A stretch of 64,000 bases of DNA from CAJXJP01 sp963926055 (GCA_963926055.1 CAWUVK010000001.1:248001-312000); one strand, 5' to 3'. Shown: positions 1 to 9,432, counted from the stretch's first letter. Notes: a model not told the origin generated them from the sequence alone. Numbers and translations: made by a program.

Positions 1-43
1 AAAATTTTCAAACATCAACGAGATAATTACTAAGCTTAAGTAA

Positions 44-667
44 ATGAAAAAATATTTAATTTTTGACCTTGATTGAACTCTCGTACAATCAGCTCATCAA
101 ATTGATAATATTATTTATCAATATATTATAGATCATCTAGATCCAGAACTTGTGGAACACGCTCGTTATTTGATTAAAAATAATCAATGAATGAGTATTT
201 ATGAATGAGTAGAAATTTTGCTCAACTGTGATAAACAAACAGCAAAATACCATGGTGATAAAATTTATTCTCAAATAAATAAAGTAACTGGTGAAATTAA
301 TTTTTTTGATGGGATTCCTGAAAAAATAAAACAACTCTCACAAAGTTATACATTATTTCTATCCACTGGTAATAGCGATGAATTCGCTGAAAAAATGTTA
401 AAAAAATGAGGAATTGATACTTGTTTTTCAAAAATTTTATGAAGTAGTTTTATTCCAAAATCACCAGAACATATTCAACAATTTATAAAATATAGTGGAA
501 ATGAAAATTTTATTGATGAAGCTATTTTTATTTGAGATGGACAAGTTGACGAAGCAATTGCTAAATTTTATGGGATGGATTTTATTCATATTTCACCATT
601 TACTGAAAATAAATTTCAAATTAAAAGTGTGAATCAAATCGATAATATACTCAATATTTTTTTCTAA
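44..667 (+). CDS. HAD-superfamily hydrolase (phosphatase-like)
   Basis: 207 residues. HAD motif I is FDLDGT at residues 7-12, with nucleophile and acid/base aspartates D8 and D10; the glycine is a TGA codon. A later LFLSTGNSDEF stretch fits motif II (S/T), a lysine in SFIPKSPEH fits motif III, and AIFIGDGQVDE fits motif IV (metal-binding acids). These are the four catalytic elements of a Cof/phosphoglycolate-phosphatase-type hydrolase that removes phosphate from small metabolites; the substrate cannot be told. At least six in-frame TGA codons fall within conserved sequence. There is no Shine-Dalgarno site. A strong terminator follows, so this is the end of a transcription unit. Confidence 0.85.
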
Positions 668-684
668 ATATTTGAATTACAGAT

Positions 685-728
685 AAAAAACAATATAATT
701 TGACAAATTTAAATTATATTGTTTTTTT
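685..728 (+). terminator. Intrinsic terminator after the HAD gene
   Basis: A 12-bp inverted repeat (ACAATATAATTT at 690-701, its complement at 710-721) is followed by seven T. It separates the HAD gene from the secreted CAP-domain gene, which starts at 732. Confidence 0.85.
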
Positions 729-731
729 ATT

Positions 732-1526
732 ATGAAATTATTTATATGTATTCTAATATTTTCAATTATTTCTCTGAATGTAAATATAACTTTCGCGGAT
801 AATTCAAAAATATGAAAAATTATTGAAAAATCTTCTCAAAGTTTTCAGAAAAATATTTCAATAAAATGACCTTGAGAAAAAATAATTTCAATATTATTAC
901 TAGAAAAATATATAAATAAATATAAGAATTCTCTAGAAATAAAATTTATTTTTGAACAAATCAAACAAAATATTCTTATTTCAAACTATGAAACATATTT
1001 TAAAAATCATAATAAAAAATATCTAATAAATCAAAATGAAATAAAAAATTATTGGCTCAGTTTACATAATTCAAAAAGACAAAACCTCTGATTAAATAAC
1101 TATATTTATTCTCAAAATTTACAAAATACAGCAATAGAATGGAGTTATAATAATTATTTTAAGCAATCAATGGATCATAAAAGAAATTCGTGAGATTCTT
1201 GGTATGATTCAAAAAAAATAAATAATTGGTTTGAAGAAAGATGAGTAGTTTGTCCCGTCTCTGGAAGCACAACTACAAGTGAAAGTATAGCAAAATACTG
1301 ATTTTATTGTAATGATTGAGAATGTAGTGACGAATTCAAAGATTCACTCAAAGTTATTTTTGACCTATATTATGCTGAGAAAAATTTGTCGTATCCAGAA
1401 AATGCTCATTATCTCGCAATAGTTTCAAAAGATTTAAAAAGTTTATGATTTTGATATACACTCTCTGCTGGAAAATATGATGACTATAATCAATATTATA
1501 TTACAACCCACTATTGTAGTGAATAA
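732..1526 (+). CDS. Secreted CAP/SCP-domain protein
   Basis: 264 residues. A signal peptide (charged start, hydrophobic core, likely cleavage after residue ~22) is followed by a ~80-residue helical region and then a CAP (CRISP/antigen 5/PR-1) domain from about residue 105. Family marks visible are LHNSKRQNLGL (~111), aliphatic/aromatic residues around IEWSYNNYF, a His in MDHKR, ENAHYLAIVS and a C-terminal GYTLSAGKY...YYITTHYC. Six cysteines probably form disulfides outside the membrane. Bacterial CAP proteins are extracellular and most lack a proven activity; lipid binding and adhesion are known for eukaryotic members. Here it may act at the cell surface or on a host cell, which is inference. 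Confidence 0.72.
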
Positions 1527-1590
1527 AAATATTCTTTGAAAAATATAAAAAATCAATAAAATATATTTAATTAATTTTTAGCAATAAAAA

Positions 1591-2148
1591 ATGCAAAAAG
1601 AAATAGAAAAAAAATACGAACTTACGAATCATGATTATGAAATCATAAAAGATAAATGTAATTTCATAAAAGATGAAGAACTCAAAGATTATTATCTTGA
1701 TACTGCTGATTTTATTCTAGGAAAAAATAATTATTTCCTCAGACTAAGAAATGGAAAATATGAACTTAAAATCTTAAAAGTTGTGTGAGAAGTTCATGAA
1801 TCAGAAGAATATGAAGACGAAGATCTTATTAATGAAAAACTTTCAAAATTTAAAATAAATATTGATGATACTTCTGGTGTGATTTTTGTACATACACAAA
1901 GAGAAAAATACGAATATAATTTTAATGGCTTAAAATTTAGCATAGATATCGACCGTTATCAATATGATGCGAGATATGAAATAGAACTCATTATAGATTT
2001 AGACCAAGAAATAAATGGAGAAGAAAAAATAGAATCTTTTAGAAAAATGATTTGATTAGATTCTTTATGAGGAAGAAATTCAATGAAAGTTGAAACTTGT
2101 GCAATGCATCAAAATATTTGATACTATGAAGTGATTAGTAATTATTAA
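1591..2148 (+). CDS. CYTH-domain protein (triphosphate tunnel metalloenzyme)
   Basis: 185 residues. The N-terminal EIEKKYEL supplies the ExExK signature of CYTH proteins. Alternating charged strands follow (YYLDTADF, FLRLRNGKYELKILK, REKYEY, SIDIDRYQYDARYEIELI), as expected for the eight-stranded tunnel that binds triphosphate and divalent metal. Members hydrolyse inorganic triphosphate or thiamine triphosphate, or act as adenylate cyclase class IV. The bacterial stand-alone form is most often a tripolyphosphatase, so that is the most likely activity. The gene is preceded by an A-rich leader without a Shine-Dalgarno site. Confidence 0.8.
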
Positions 2149-2160
2149 AAATATTTTTTA

Positions 2161-2187
2161 GATTTTAAGTCCGGACTTAAAAAATCA
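2161..2187. repeat. Palindrome between the CYTH gene and a small ORF
   Basis: A near-perfect palindrome centred on AAGTCCGGACTT, extended by GATTTT/AAAAAATC. It has no loop to speak of and no T-run on the plus strand, so it is a weak terminator candidate or a protein-binding site rather than a typical terminator. Confidence 0.4.
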
Positions 2188-2222
2188 CTATAAATTAGTA
2201 ATAATAATTAAATAATAATAAC

Positions 2223-2453
2223 ATGAAAAAAGCAGATATTTACAAAAATTATTTATCAAAATTAGAAGAAGCTCTCAGCGAAGAAAATTTTGATAATCTA
2301 GATTATATTATAGAATTTTTAAATTTTCCGAATATTGAAGAAGACGTATATAATGAAATTTCTGATATAATCGACGAAGCTACTTTATTTATAGAATTAA
2401 AAGAAGCTGAATACAAAAAAGAAGCACTAGAAATGATAGAAAAATTTAAATAA
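2223..2453 (+). CDS. Small acidic helical protein, unknown
   Basis: 76 residues, rich in Glu, Asp, Leu and Ile, with no glycine, proline or cysteine. It is predicted to be almost entirely helical (for example YLSKLEEALSEENF, then ATLFIELKEAEYKKEALEMIEKF). Codon composition and spacing match its neighbours. No domain is recognised. It sits between the CYTH gene and a membrane protein gene on the same strand. Confidence 0.6.
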   Translation: MKKADIYKNYLSKLEEALSEENFDNLDYIIEFLNFPNIEEDVYNEISDIIDEATLFIELKEAEYKKEALEMIEKFK

Positions 2454-2533
2454 AGTTTTACTTTTATTTTTATTTTCTTACAATCATTTTCAACAAAACA
2501 AAACATAACTTCGATATATTTTTAAATAAAATT

Positions 2534-3412
2534 ATGAAAAAAATATTGCTCGGAGTTTTTTTATTTCTATTTAGTTTTAGCTGAGTATCAACAGCAGCTA
2601 TTGGTATTATAGATAAAGACCTTAATGAAGAAAAAAGTACTTCTACTAATACAAATACCGTTTATCCTTGAGAAAAATGTTTTTGAAAAATTTTTAATAA
2701 TTCAAATAAAATTTTTATAGGAAGTTTAGAATCTTCTACATCAGAAAATCTTACATTTGTAGTGCAAAGAGGATTATATAATACACAAATTTGAGAGTTT
2801 ATTACACTTGAAAATAATAAAGAAAGTAGCAAATATTGAAAATATACTTTATTTTTTTTAGATAAAGATAACAATATATTATCAAGTGATGTTTATGGTA
2901 TAAAACAGTATGATAATCTAAAAGAATTAGAAAATGATTATCAAATATATCATCATAAGATTCAAAAAGAAAAAAATAGTAAAATTATTATTATTGTTAC
3001 TCCTATATTGTTTTATGTGATAATATTATGATTAATGTTTTCACAAAATAGGACAAAAATTTATTTTATAGGATTATTTGTATTATACTTAATAACTATA
3101 ATATCTTTACCTTATTGGTTAAAAATAATTAATTTTGATTTTATGATTTTAATACATTTAGTAATCACTGGTATTTTTTATCTTTTTAATCAAAAATATT
3201 TTCAATCAAATCTCGTTACTCCTTATATAAAAATACTCACATATATGTATGTATTATTTATATTTTTAGTATTGTTAAGTAATCTAAATTACATAAATTA
3301 TAATAATACATATGTTGTAGTTTATCCATATATTAATGTAATAATTTGATGAATACTTAATATTATATTATTTTTATATATTTTAAAAAATGCACAAAAA
3401 AAAGAACTATAA
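2534..3412 (+). CDS. Membrane protein with signal peptide, unknown
   Basis: 292 residues. A cleavable signal sequence (residues 1-21, ending ...SGVSTAA) leads into a ~110-residue extracytoplasmic part with one cysteine near residue 49. Five hydrophobic helices follow, starting at residue ~158 (IIIIVTPILFYVIILGL) and running to the C-terminus. The architecture, an exported domain on a multi-helix anchor, suggests a sensor or surface protein, but no family is recognised. In-frame TGA codons lie in both halves, including inside transmembrane helices. Confidence 0.75.
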
Positions 3413-3430
3413 AAACAGTTCTTTTTTTTT
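3399..3430. terminator. Terminator between convergent genes
   Basis: AAAGAACT (3401-3408) pairs with AGTTCTTT (3417-3424), followed by a T-run. It closes the membrane-protein gene; its other side overlaps the msrB stop at 3429. Confidence 0.8.
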
Positions 3431-3869
3431 ATTCAAAATATTTTTTATATTCTGCCAAACCTTCATCTTCTAAACTATCGTATTCTATAAAATCTAGAGT
3501 TACTCCATTTATACAAAATCTTCTTCATCCTGATTCTTTTGGTCCATCTGGAAACACGTGACCAAGATGAATATCTGATTTTTGTGTTCTTACTTCTATT
3601 CTCCTAGAAAATAGTGAATCATCATCCAAATATTCTATTACATCTTCAGTAATTGGTTGAGTGAAACTTGGCCAACCACAATGACTTTCAAACTTATGAA
3701 TTGATAAAAATAAAGGTTGTTTATTAGTGATATCTACATAAATACCTGCTTCGTCAAAGTCATGATATGGATGAGAATACGGTCTTTCCGTAGCGTTTGC
3801 ATAACAAACGTCACTTTGTATTTGTGACAAATATTCTCACAAATAATTTTTATTTATTATTTTCGACAT
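3429..3869 (-). CDS. msrB: Peptide-methionine (R)-S-oxide reductase MsrB
   Basis: 146 residues. It reduces the R-epimer of methionine sulfoxide in proteins. Family landmarks are ATERPYSHPYHDFDEAGIY, KFESHCGWPSF, RRIEVR, SDIHLGHVF and RRFCINGVTLDF, where the Cys in RFCIN is the catalytic nucleophile. The two CxxC zinc-binding pairs of the zinc-type subclass are absent (GIYVDITNK replaces the first). The start codon lies 20 bases inside the end of msrA, so the two are translationally coupled. The C-terminus reaches into the convergent terminator. Confidence 0.93.
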
Positions 3870-4554
3870 AATCTTTTCTTCATGATCATTTAAAATAAAT
3901 ATTATAACGAAATGAACTTTTTCTCGCATAATCTTGGTGATATTCTTCCGCTTCATAAAAATCACTGACTTCTTCTACACTTGTAGCAATTGTTTTTTCA
4001 AAATCTTTATTTTCTATATACTCGTCAATTTTTTGTAATTCGACTTCATCTGAATAATAAATAGCTGTTGTATATTGAAATCATCTATCTGCAAATTGTC
4101 ATCCTTCATCATATGGGTCAATATAACTAAAAAACCTATCTAAAATAGTTGTTAAGTCAGTTATATTTGGATCATATGTAACTTCTACAGCTTCTCTATG
4201 TTCAGTAGTTCCTGTGGAAACATCTGTGTAATTAGCAGTTTCACTCTCTCATCAAATATATCAACTTATTGCCGTTGCCACTCACGGAAATTCGTCAAAA
4301 GCTCATTCTATACACCAAAAACATCATCCTGCTAAAATTATTTTTTTTGTATTTTTTAAATCTATATTTTTGGGTGTTTGATTTTCTTTTTGATACTCTT
4401 TAAAAGCACTCGTAAATTCATCATTATTTATTGTTGTATTTTCATTTGTATCTTCCATATTTTGCGTATTAAAATGTATTCATATTAACCAAATTCAAAT
4501 CGTAATTATTACTCATGCGATAAAATAAATTATATATTTTATGGTTTTTATCAT
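3850..4554 (-). CDS. msrA: Membrane-anchored peptide-methionine (S)-S-oxide reductase MsrA
   Basis: 234 residues. An N-terminal hydrophobic helix (residues 1-25) and a ~40-residue polar linker precede the MsrA catalytic domain, so the enzyme probably works outside the membrane. The active site GGCFWC is followed by IEGAFDEFPGVATAISGYIGG and EHREAVEVTYDP, and then EEYHQDYARK near the end. TGA encodes glycines in GGCFW, GVA, SGYI and IGG. The gene ends inside msrB. The pair would repair both epimers of oxidised methionine in surface proteins. A separate methionine-rich target was not found in the window. Confidence 0.95.
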
Positions 4555-4677
4555 ATTTAATATTTAATGATTAATATAATTATAATACTCATTCACCTTA
4601 AAGAAAACATAAGAAAAAGTTTATAAATAAATAATTTTACTTATACTAAAAATATTAATAATTTTAAAATAAAACCA

Positions 4678-5232
4678 ATGACAAAAATAATTTTTATCAG
4701 ACATGGAAGAACTGATTATAACGAAGCTGGAAAATTTGACTGTATTTGAGTAGCAAGCCTTACGCAAGATGGAAAAAATCAAGCTAATCAATTAGCTGAA
4801 ATTTTCAAAGATGAAAATATTTCAGCTATCTACTCTTCTCCATTTCAAAGATGTGTAGATACTCTAAGACCACTATGAGAATCAAAAGGAATAATGATTA
4901 CTCAAGATCAAGCATTTATGGAAATCAGAGCAATGATGCTGCAAGATCAAATATTTGACTGTAAAAAATTTAAATGGGCAAATGGATACGGTGATGGAGA
5001 AAAAATCGTAGAAGTTGATGCGAGAGTAAGAAATAAAATTCAATATCTTCTTGAAAAACATGCAGGAGAAACTATCGTAATTTGTGGTCACTGAGACACA
5101 ACATTTTTAGGAAGAAATTATTTTCATAATGTTGATTATGATACTCAAAAATATACTTCTGGCTTATATCTCGAAAATAATCCTGAAAAATATACTATTG
5201 AAGCGATGTATGGAATCGAAGAAACTAAATAA
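4678..5232 (+). CDS. Histidine phosphatase superfamily protein
   Basis: 184 residues. The N-terminal IFIRHGRTDYNEAGKFD holds the RHG phospho-acceptor histidine. AIYSSPFQRCVDTLRP is the typical SSPxxRxxxT segment, and VICGHGDT near residue 140 supplies the second catalytic His, with its glycine encoded by TGA. This is the phosphoglycerate-mutase/fructose-bisphosphatase-like fold; most short members are phosphatases of small molecules or phosphohistidine. The substrate is unknown. The gene is followed after 12 bases by a membrane-protein gene. Confidence 0.85.
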
Positions 5233-5244
5233 TAATTTTAGAAA

Positions 5245-5913
5245 ATGAATATTTTAAAAACAATTATAATAAATTTAATACTGGGATTGTCGCTTCTATT
5301 ATACATTTCAGGATATTATGACAAAGTAATTTCTATAAATGAAAGTATATTATTTTTATTTTTTGTAATTTTCATAATCATATTTTATTTTTTTTGTTAT
5401 ATATTTTGGTTAGTAAGACAAGACAATATAGATTATAAATCTTGAAATAATATATCGAAATTTATTTATAATTTTTGAAAAATTATAAATTTAAAAATAA
5501 CTGCAGTTATAATAATTTTATGACTGTATTTTATAGATTATTTTTATTATATAAGTTGGTTTTATTGAGAACTTGTATTTAAATACATTATTATAGCCTT
5601 AATAATTATATATTGAACTAATAAAATTATTTATAATGCGAATAAACAAGAAATAAAAAATCTTCGCGTAAGAAAAAAAATACAAATAATAATATCTTTA
5701 TTTATTATTATTTGAATGTTATATTTTTTTATGAATTTTATTGATAAAAATATATTATTTAGTTATAAATATTTCTGTTCGGATTGAATAGATACAAGTG
5801 ATGAAGATATGAAAGTAGGGAAAAATTTTAAATTTGTGTATTATTTTATTTGCGCTTATATTTTCTATATTTTTCCATATAACATAACACTAGGATTTTG
5901 ATGAAAACAATAG
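5245..5913 (+). CDS. Polytopic membrane protein, unknown
   Basis: 222 residues with about six hydrophobic helices (for example IIINLILGLSLLLYISGYY, then ILFLFFVIFIIIFYFFCYIF). A short polar loop near residues 173-195 contains one cysteine (YFCSDGIDTSDED). No recognised family. It begins 12 bases after the histidine phosphatase, and its last 13 bases overlap the start of the next membrane-protein gene, which supports an operon. Confidence 0.7.
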
Positions 5914-6305
5914 TTAAAACTCTTCTATATATTCCCCTATTATATATTACACAAATCAATTGAGTATTTGCAATGGCAAGTGAAACATTTTGAGGTCGAT
6001 TTTCAACAAGAAAATTACCTGAAGTAGATATGTCTATTCTTTGATATATTGATCTAGTTATGTACCATATTTTATTTATTTTATTATTACTCTATATTAT
6101 TAAAACAAATAATATATTTAAAAAAGATATAAAATTATTTTCAATAATATGATTTATCTGATCGATGATTTTGATTACTTCAAAAAATTGATGATATTTT
6201 TATAATTGGTATTATATTTTATATGCATATGCATGAATAATTGTATTTGATATCATTTTTACAATGTATAAAAAAATTAAAAAAAAGAATACTGCTAGTA
6301 AATAA
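5901..6305 (+). CDS. Small membrane protein, unknown
   Basis: 134 residues with four hydrophobic stretches. The first (residues 3-24) could act as a signal sequence, and the C-terminus is lysine-rich. It overlaps the preceding membrane-protein gene by 13 bases, so the two are probably translationally coupled. The segment FGGRFSTRKLPEVDMSI between helices 1 and 2 contains a TGA-encoded glycine. No family recognised. Confidence 0.7.
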
Positions 6306-6406
6306 TTTTGATTTGCAAAACATATAAAAAAAAATATACTTTTTAAGTAAATAAAAGCGTTTGAGTCTGCTATCAACAGATGAGCTGGAGGAAGAATAAG
6401 AAATAT

Positions 6407-6450
6407 CCCCTCGTCCTATCGGACACTCCCCTTAAAATAAGGGAAGACTA
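6407..6450. repeat. Dispersed intergenic repeat, copy 1
   Basis: CCCCTCGTCC at 6407, then a short TCC/GGA stem, then CTCCCCTTAAAATAAGGGAAG. The layout (C-run, small stem, larger CCCTT/AAGGG stem) recurs in degenerate form at 8650-8682 (inverted) and 57645-57693, with a partial CCCCTCGTCC at 9433. Confidence 0.5.
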
Positions 6451-6547
6451 TATTTTTTACTAGAACCTCTCGAAGTCGAAAATCTTCGTTATCAAAAATA
6501 AAATCAAGAATCGCTTTAGGTGGTACCTTTCAAAATAATTTTGAACC

Positions 6548-6598
6548 GAAAGCATAAAATATAACTCAAATTTTGAGAAGTATTTTATGCTTTTTTAT
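6548..6598 (+). terminator. Intrinsic terminator before the MazG-like gene
   Basis: AAAGCATAAAAT pairs with ATTTTATGCTTT around a loop holding a second small stem (CAAA/TTTG), followed by T6. It lies 20 bases upstream of the next start codon, in the position of a leader terminator. Confidence 0.75.
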
Positions 6599-6617
6599 TT
6601 TTTAATAATTACAAATC

Positions 6618-7007
6618 ATGAAAACAGAAAAACTTAATGAAATATTAAAGATTGTAGAACATAAAGTTACAATGGATTTAGAATGAAGAAGTTGATCAGA
6701 TTCTTCCGTGGAAGCTGCTTTCGATTGGTTATTAGATGAAATAGAAGAAGCAAAAGAAGAACTTGTAGCAAAGAAGAAAGTATATCTAGAAGATGAACTC
6801 TGTGATGTAGTTTGGACGATATTTAGAATTATTGAAATATTAGACAGAGATAATTCAGTCGATAAATCTAGAATCTTTGATAGAGTTATTAAAAAATACT
6901 CTCAAAGAGTATATTGATTAGAAGAATGAAAAAAGTGGAATGATATAAAAAAAGTTCAAAAAGTAAAATTATTGGAAGAACAAACTAATTTAGAAAATAA
7001 TAAATAA
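6618..7007 (+). CDS. MazG-like nucleotide pyrophosphohydrolase
   Basis: 129 residues. The segment AFDWLLDEIEEAKEEL followed by YLEDELCDVVWTIFRI gives the EExxE...ExxD metal-binding pattern of all-alpha NTP pyrophosphohydrolases (MazG/dUTPase-2 superfamily). These cleave (d)NTPs or related nucleotides to the monophosphate for pool cleaning. It is shorter than full MazG (one domain only). The N-terminus contains TGA-encoded glycines (LEGRSGSD). The gene follows a terminator-bearing non-coding interval. Confidence 0.75.
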
Positions 7008-7010
7008 TTT

Positions 7011-7292
7011 ATGAAAAAACATTCAATCCATTACTTAATTGCTGCAATTTTAGCATTTGTTTCGAGTATTATTTCACTTACAATTGTAAATGCTCACAGT
7101 TCAATTTCTATGTTAATAGCGTTTATAGTATTTATTATTTTAATAAATATTTCATCTATTTTATTTTACAAAAGTTTAAAAATAGAAAAAAAATGGTTAA
7201 AATTCCCTTTTTCCTTTGTAAATCTCATTTGTTATATAATTTTATGAGCTATTAGCGCTGCAAAAATTATTCAAGTAACTAATATTATCTAA
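7011..7292 (+). CDS. Small membrane protein, unknown
   Basis: 93 residues with three predicted transmembrane helices (starting at residues ~8, ~33 and ~68). It begins 3 bases after the MazG-like stop codon, so it is in the same operon. TGA codes for glycine in the third helix (IILGAISAAK). No family recognised. Confidence 0.65.
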
Positions 7293-7303
7293 ATTATTAA
7301 AAA

Positions 7304-7498
7304 ATGTTTGATTTTTCTACTGATGTACTTCTGATTTTACTTGGTTTAGTTTGGTATATTTTTGCATTTATTCAATATCAAGAATTACTTAAATGACATG
7401 GATTTAATGGCTTAATGCTCTTTATGTCACCAAGATTAATGTGACTGATTATTGGTCCTATATTAATGATTATTTGAGTTTTAAAAGTAATATTTTAA
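7304..7498 (+). CDS. Short membrane protein, unknown
   Basis: 64 residues with two hydrophobic helices separated by a short loop (EYQ-like to KGHGFNG). Three TGA codons encode glycines (KGHG, RLMGLI, IIGVLK). It lies between two other short membrane-protein genes with gaps under 12 bases, consistent with one operon running from the MazG-like gene to the GNAT gene. Confidence 0.65.
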
Positions 7499-7506
7499 AT
7501 ATACCT

Positions 7507-7809
7507 ATGAAAAATATCTATTTATTTATGGCAATCGTCTGATTTATAATTCCCTATTATTTTTTATTTTCATTTATTTGAAATAACTGATTGGATGTAA
7601 AAGAATTTTTTACACTTACATTTCAAAATTATATTTCTATATTTTGGACTCTTGATGTAATTATATCTGCAATTGTGTTAATTATATTTATTTTATCAGA
7701 TGGAAAATCACTCTGAAATAAAAAATATTTTCCGATAATCGGGACACTTATAGTTTGAGTTTCATTTGGGCTTCCTCTGTATTTATATTTAAAAGAATGT
7801 AAAAAATAA
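7507..7809 (+). CDS. DUF2834-like membrane protein
   Basis: 100 residues, three helices. The pattern FIGNNGLDVKEFF...FQNYISIFWTLDVIISAIVLIIFIL and a final VGVSFGLPLYLYLKE resembles the DUF2834 family (Asn-Asp in the loop, an Asp in the second helix, and a G-S/F-G-PLYLY-ending third helix). Members are small integral membrane proteins of unknown function. Two TGA glycines lie in FIGNNG. It is followed 4 bases later by the GNAT gene. Confidence 0.6.
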
Positions 7810-7813
7810 TATT

Positions 7814-8218
7814 ATGGAAATCAAACATATTAAAAGTAATATTTCATTTATAAAAATAGATAAATTTTTCACAAAAATGTGGTGAGAGTTATTTAATATT
7901 CATTTAGAAAATCAAATACAATATTATAAAAAATGTGATATTTATTATTTTGAAGAAAATTGAGAAATAATTTCTGCAATCATTTATGCAAAAAAAGATA
8001 ATTTTAATTATATTTGGAGATTTGGAACATTAAGTAGTCATCAATGAAAATGATTATGAAGTAAATTACTAAATTATGTATTGAAAAAATATTCTTGAGA
8101 TTTTCATTTAACAGCAGATAAAAATAGAGTTGAGTACTACAAAAAATTTTGATTCATTGAAACATGAGAAAAAAAACTCATTTGAAATGAATATGCAATA
8201 AAAATGATAAAAAAATAG
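7814..8218 (+). CDS. GNAT-family N-acetyltransferase
   Basis: 134 residues. Motif A is SSHQGKGLGSKLLNYVLKKY, where QGKGLG is the pyrophosphate-binding loop for acetyl-CoA; all three of its glycines are encoded by TGA. The C-terminal NRVEYYKKFGFIETGEK is motif B of single-domain GNATs. The acceptor is not predictable from sequence. The gene closes a run of short membrane proteins and is followed by a toxin-like gene. A GNAT next to a toxin can be a TacT-type toxin, but no antitoxin is visible, so metabolic acetylation is equally possible. Confidence 0.82.
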
Positions 8219-8252
8219 TTCAACCTGGAAATAATAAATAAAAAGGAGGAAT

Positions 8253-8642
8253 ATGAATAATAATTTTAATGAGTGGAATAATCTCAAACAGAAAATAGAT
8301 GGAAATAACGTAAATTTTCATGTAAAACAAAGACAAATATGGAATTGTTACATGTGAATAAATGTATGATTTGAAGAAGATGGTAAGTGAGAAGAATTTA
8401 ATAGACCAATTCTTGTATTAAAGAAAATTTGAATCATGTATTTATGTGTGGCATTAACAACACACGGGAAAAATAATGATTTTTATTATAAGTTACCTGA
8501 AGATATTTCACGTAAAAATTCATATCTGATTTTATCACAACCAAAATTATTTGATATAAAAAGATTTCACTACAAGGTTTGAACTGTTTCAAAAGATGAA
8601 TTTTTAGAAATACAAAAAAAGCTCAAAACCTTATGGTTCTAA
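8253..8642 (+). CDS. PemK/MazF-family toxin-like protein, without an evident antitoxin
   Basis: 129 residues. An N-terminal extension of ~22 residues precedes a PemK/MazF-type fold: VKQRQIWNCYMGINVGFEE, FNRPILVLKKIG, YLCVALTTHGKN, then LSQPKLFDIKRFHYKVGTVSKDEF. The layout (W-x-C-x-x-G-x-N-x-G-x-E, RPxLVLKK, LTT, SQ-K) fits this endoribonuclease superfamily. It has one of the best Shine-Dalgarno sites in the window (AAAGGAGGA, 4 bases before the ATG). No antitoxin ORF lies directly upstream; a hairpin lies downstream. It may be an orphan toxin, or a domesticated member with another role. Confidence 0.75.
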
Positions 8643-8649
8643 GCAATTG

Positions 8650-8682
8650 TTACCCTTTTCAGGGAGTCCCGAAGGAAATTTG
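8650..8682. repeat. Dispersed intergenic repeat, copy 2 (inverted)
   Basis: TTACCCTTTTCAGGGAGTCC followed by CGAAGGAAAT. Read on the minus strand (CCTTCGGGACTCCCTGAAAAGGG) it has the same order of elements as the copy at 6414-6446. Confidence 0.45.
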
Positions 8683-8729
8683 TACTTAAAGTATATTCTA
8701 AAATACTAAAAAAGTCAAATTGAATATTT

Positions 8730-8775
8730 AACCCCGGGATTAAATTCCTAAATTCAAGCACACAATCCCGGGGTT
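8730..8775. terminator. GC-rich hairpin downstream of the toxin-like gene
   Basis: A perfect 12-bp stem, AACCCCGGGATT (8730-8741) with AATCCCGGGGTT (8764-8775), encloses a 22-base loop. No T-run follows, so it may be a processing or stability element rather than a simple terminator. Its core is close to the CCCGGGA used in terminators elsewhere in this window. Confidence 0.5.
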
Positions 8776-8811
8776 GCGACTTGAACTGCAATTTATTAAT
8801 AATATAAATTT

Positions 8812-9432
8812 ATGAAATTTATAGAAAAAATTGAAAAAATTGAAAAATTCTGACTAAAAAATATTACATGAATTAGTATAACTTTAATTATTCTTGTACT
8901 ATTATTAGATTTAATTCCTCTTGTTTTTTGATTAAATATTAATTTATTATCTACAACAAATACACTTACTTTCATATGAGCAATTTTTGTATTTTGGTAT
9001 TGATATAAAAAATATGAAAGAGATAAAGAAATTGAATTTTTATGACACAATATTTCAAATCCTCCAAAAATAGATGAGGCCAGTGTATTAATTTTTAACT
9101 GGTCAAGATTATATGATTTATATCAAAAAGAATATATTAAAAAAGATATTTGGTTAGATTTAGAAAATCAATATATGCAAAACTATCAAGAAATATTAAG
9201 TAATTCAGATTCAGAATTAACAATTCTAACTGATTTAATAAAACTACTTATACCTATTTGAAATAGAAAATATTTTATAAGTCTTATTGAAAAAATAGAC
9301 CTATTTTATGAATGACAAATTAATATATATTCTATGACAAAAGAAGAATATATAGATCAAAATAGATTAAAAAAATTCAAATTAATTAGAAAAAAAATTA
9401 ATGATTTGAATTCTATAACTAATACTATGTAA
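8812..9432 (+). CDS. Membrane-associated protein, unknown
   Basis: 206 residues. A basic, coiled N-terminus (residues 1-20) leads into two transmembrane helices (about 22-45 and 55-70). A ~130-residue hydrophilic, mostly helical cytoplasmic part follows, with NWSRLYDLYQKEY and a basic C-terminus (RLKKFKLIRKKI). No family recognised. It stands alone between a hairpin and ileS. Confidence 0.65.

Larger units (their letters stand above)
6306..6617 (+). ncRNA. Non-coding interval with terminator; possible structured RNA or leader
   Basis: No plausible reading frame covers these 312 bases. They hold a GC-richer segment (about 6355-6450), several local inverted repeats, and GGTGGTACC at 6519-6527. 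A CTTTC just after that motif can pair with GAAAG at about 6548, which is also the base of a strong terminator hairpin (AAGCATAAAAT ... ATTTTATGCTT then T-run, about 6549-6597). An anti-terminator overlapping a terminator behind a GGTGGTACC motif resembles the 3' end of a T-box leader. However, stem I could not be recognised and the next gene is MazG-like, not an aminoacyl-tRNA synthetase. No match to RNase P, tmRNA or SRP RNA was found by eye. Confidence 0.35.

Noticed and set aside
1..43. Tail of an upstream gene (frames ending at 31-33 or 41-43)
   Set aside because: Two frames are open for only 10-13 codons; neither can be chosen, so no feature is given.
6306..6617. RNase P RNA, tmRNA, SRP RNA or tRNA in the non-coding interval
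   Set aside because: The conserved GAGGAAAGTCC, tRNA-like T-arm, CCA end or GGAAG/AGCAGCC loops were not found by eye.
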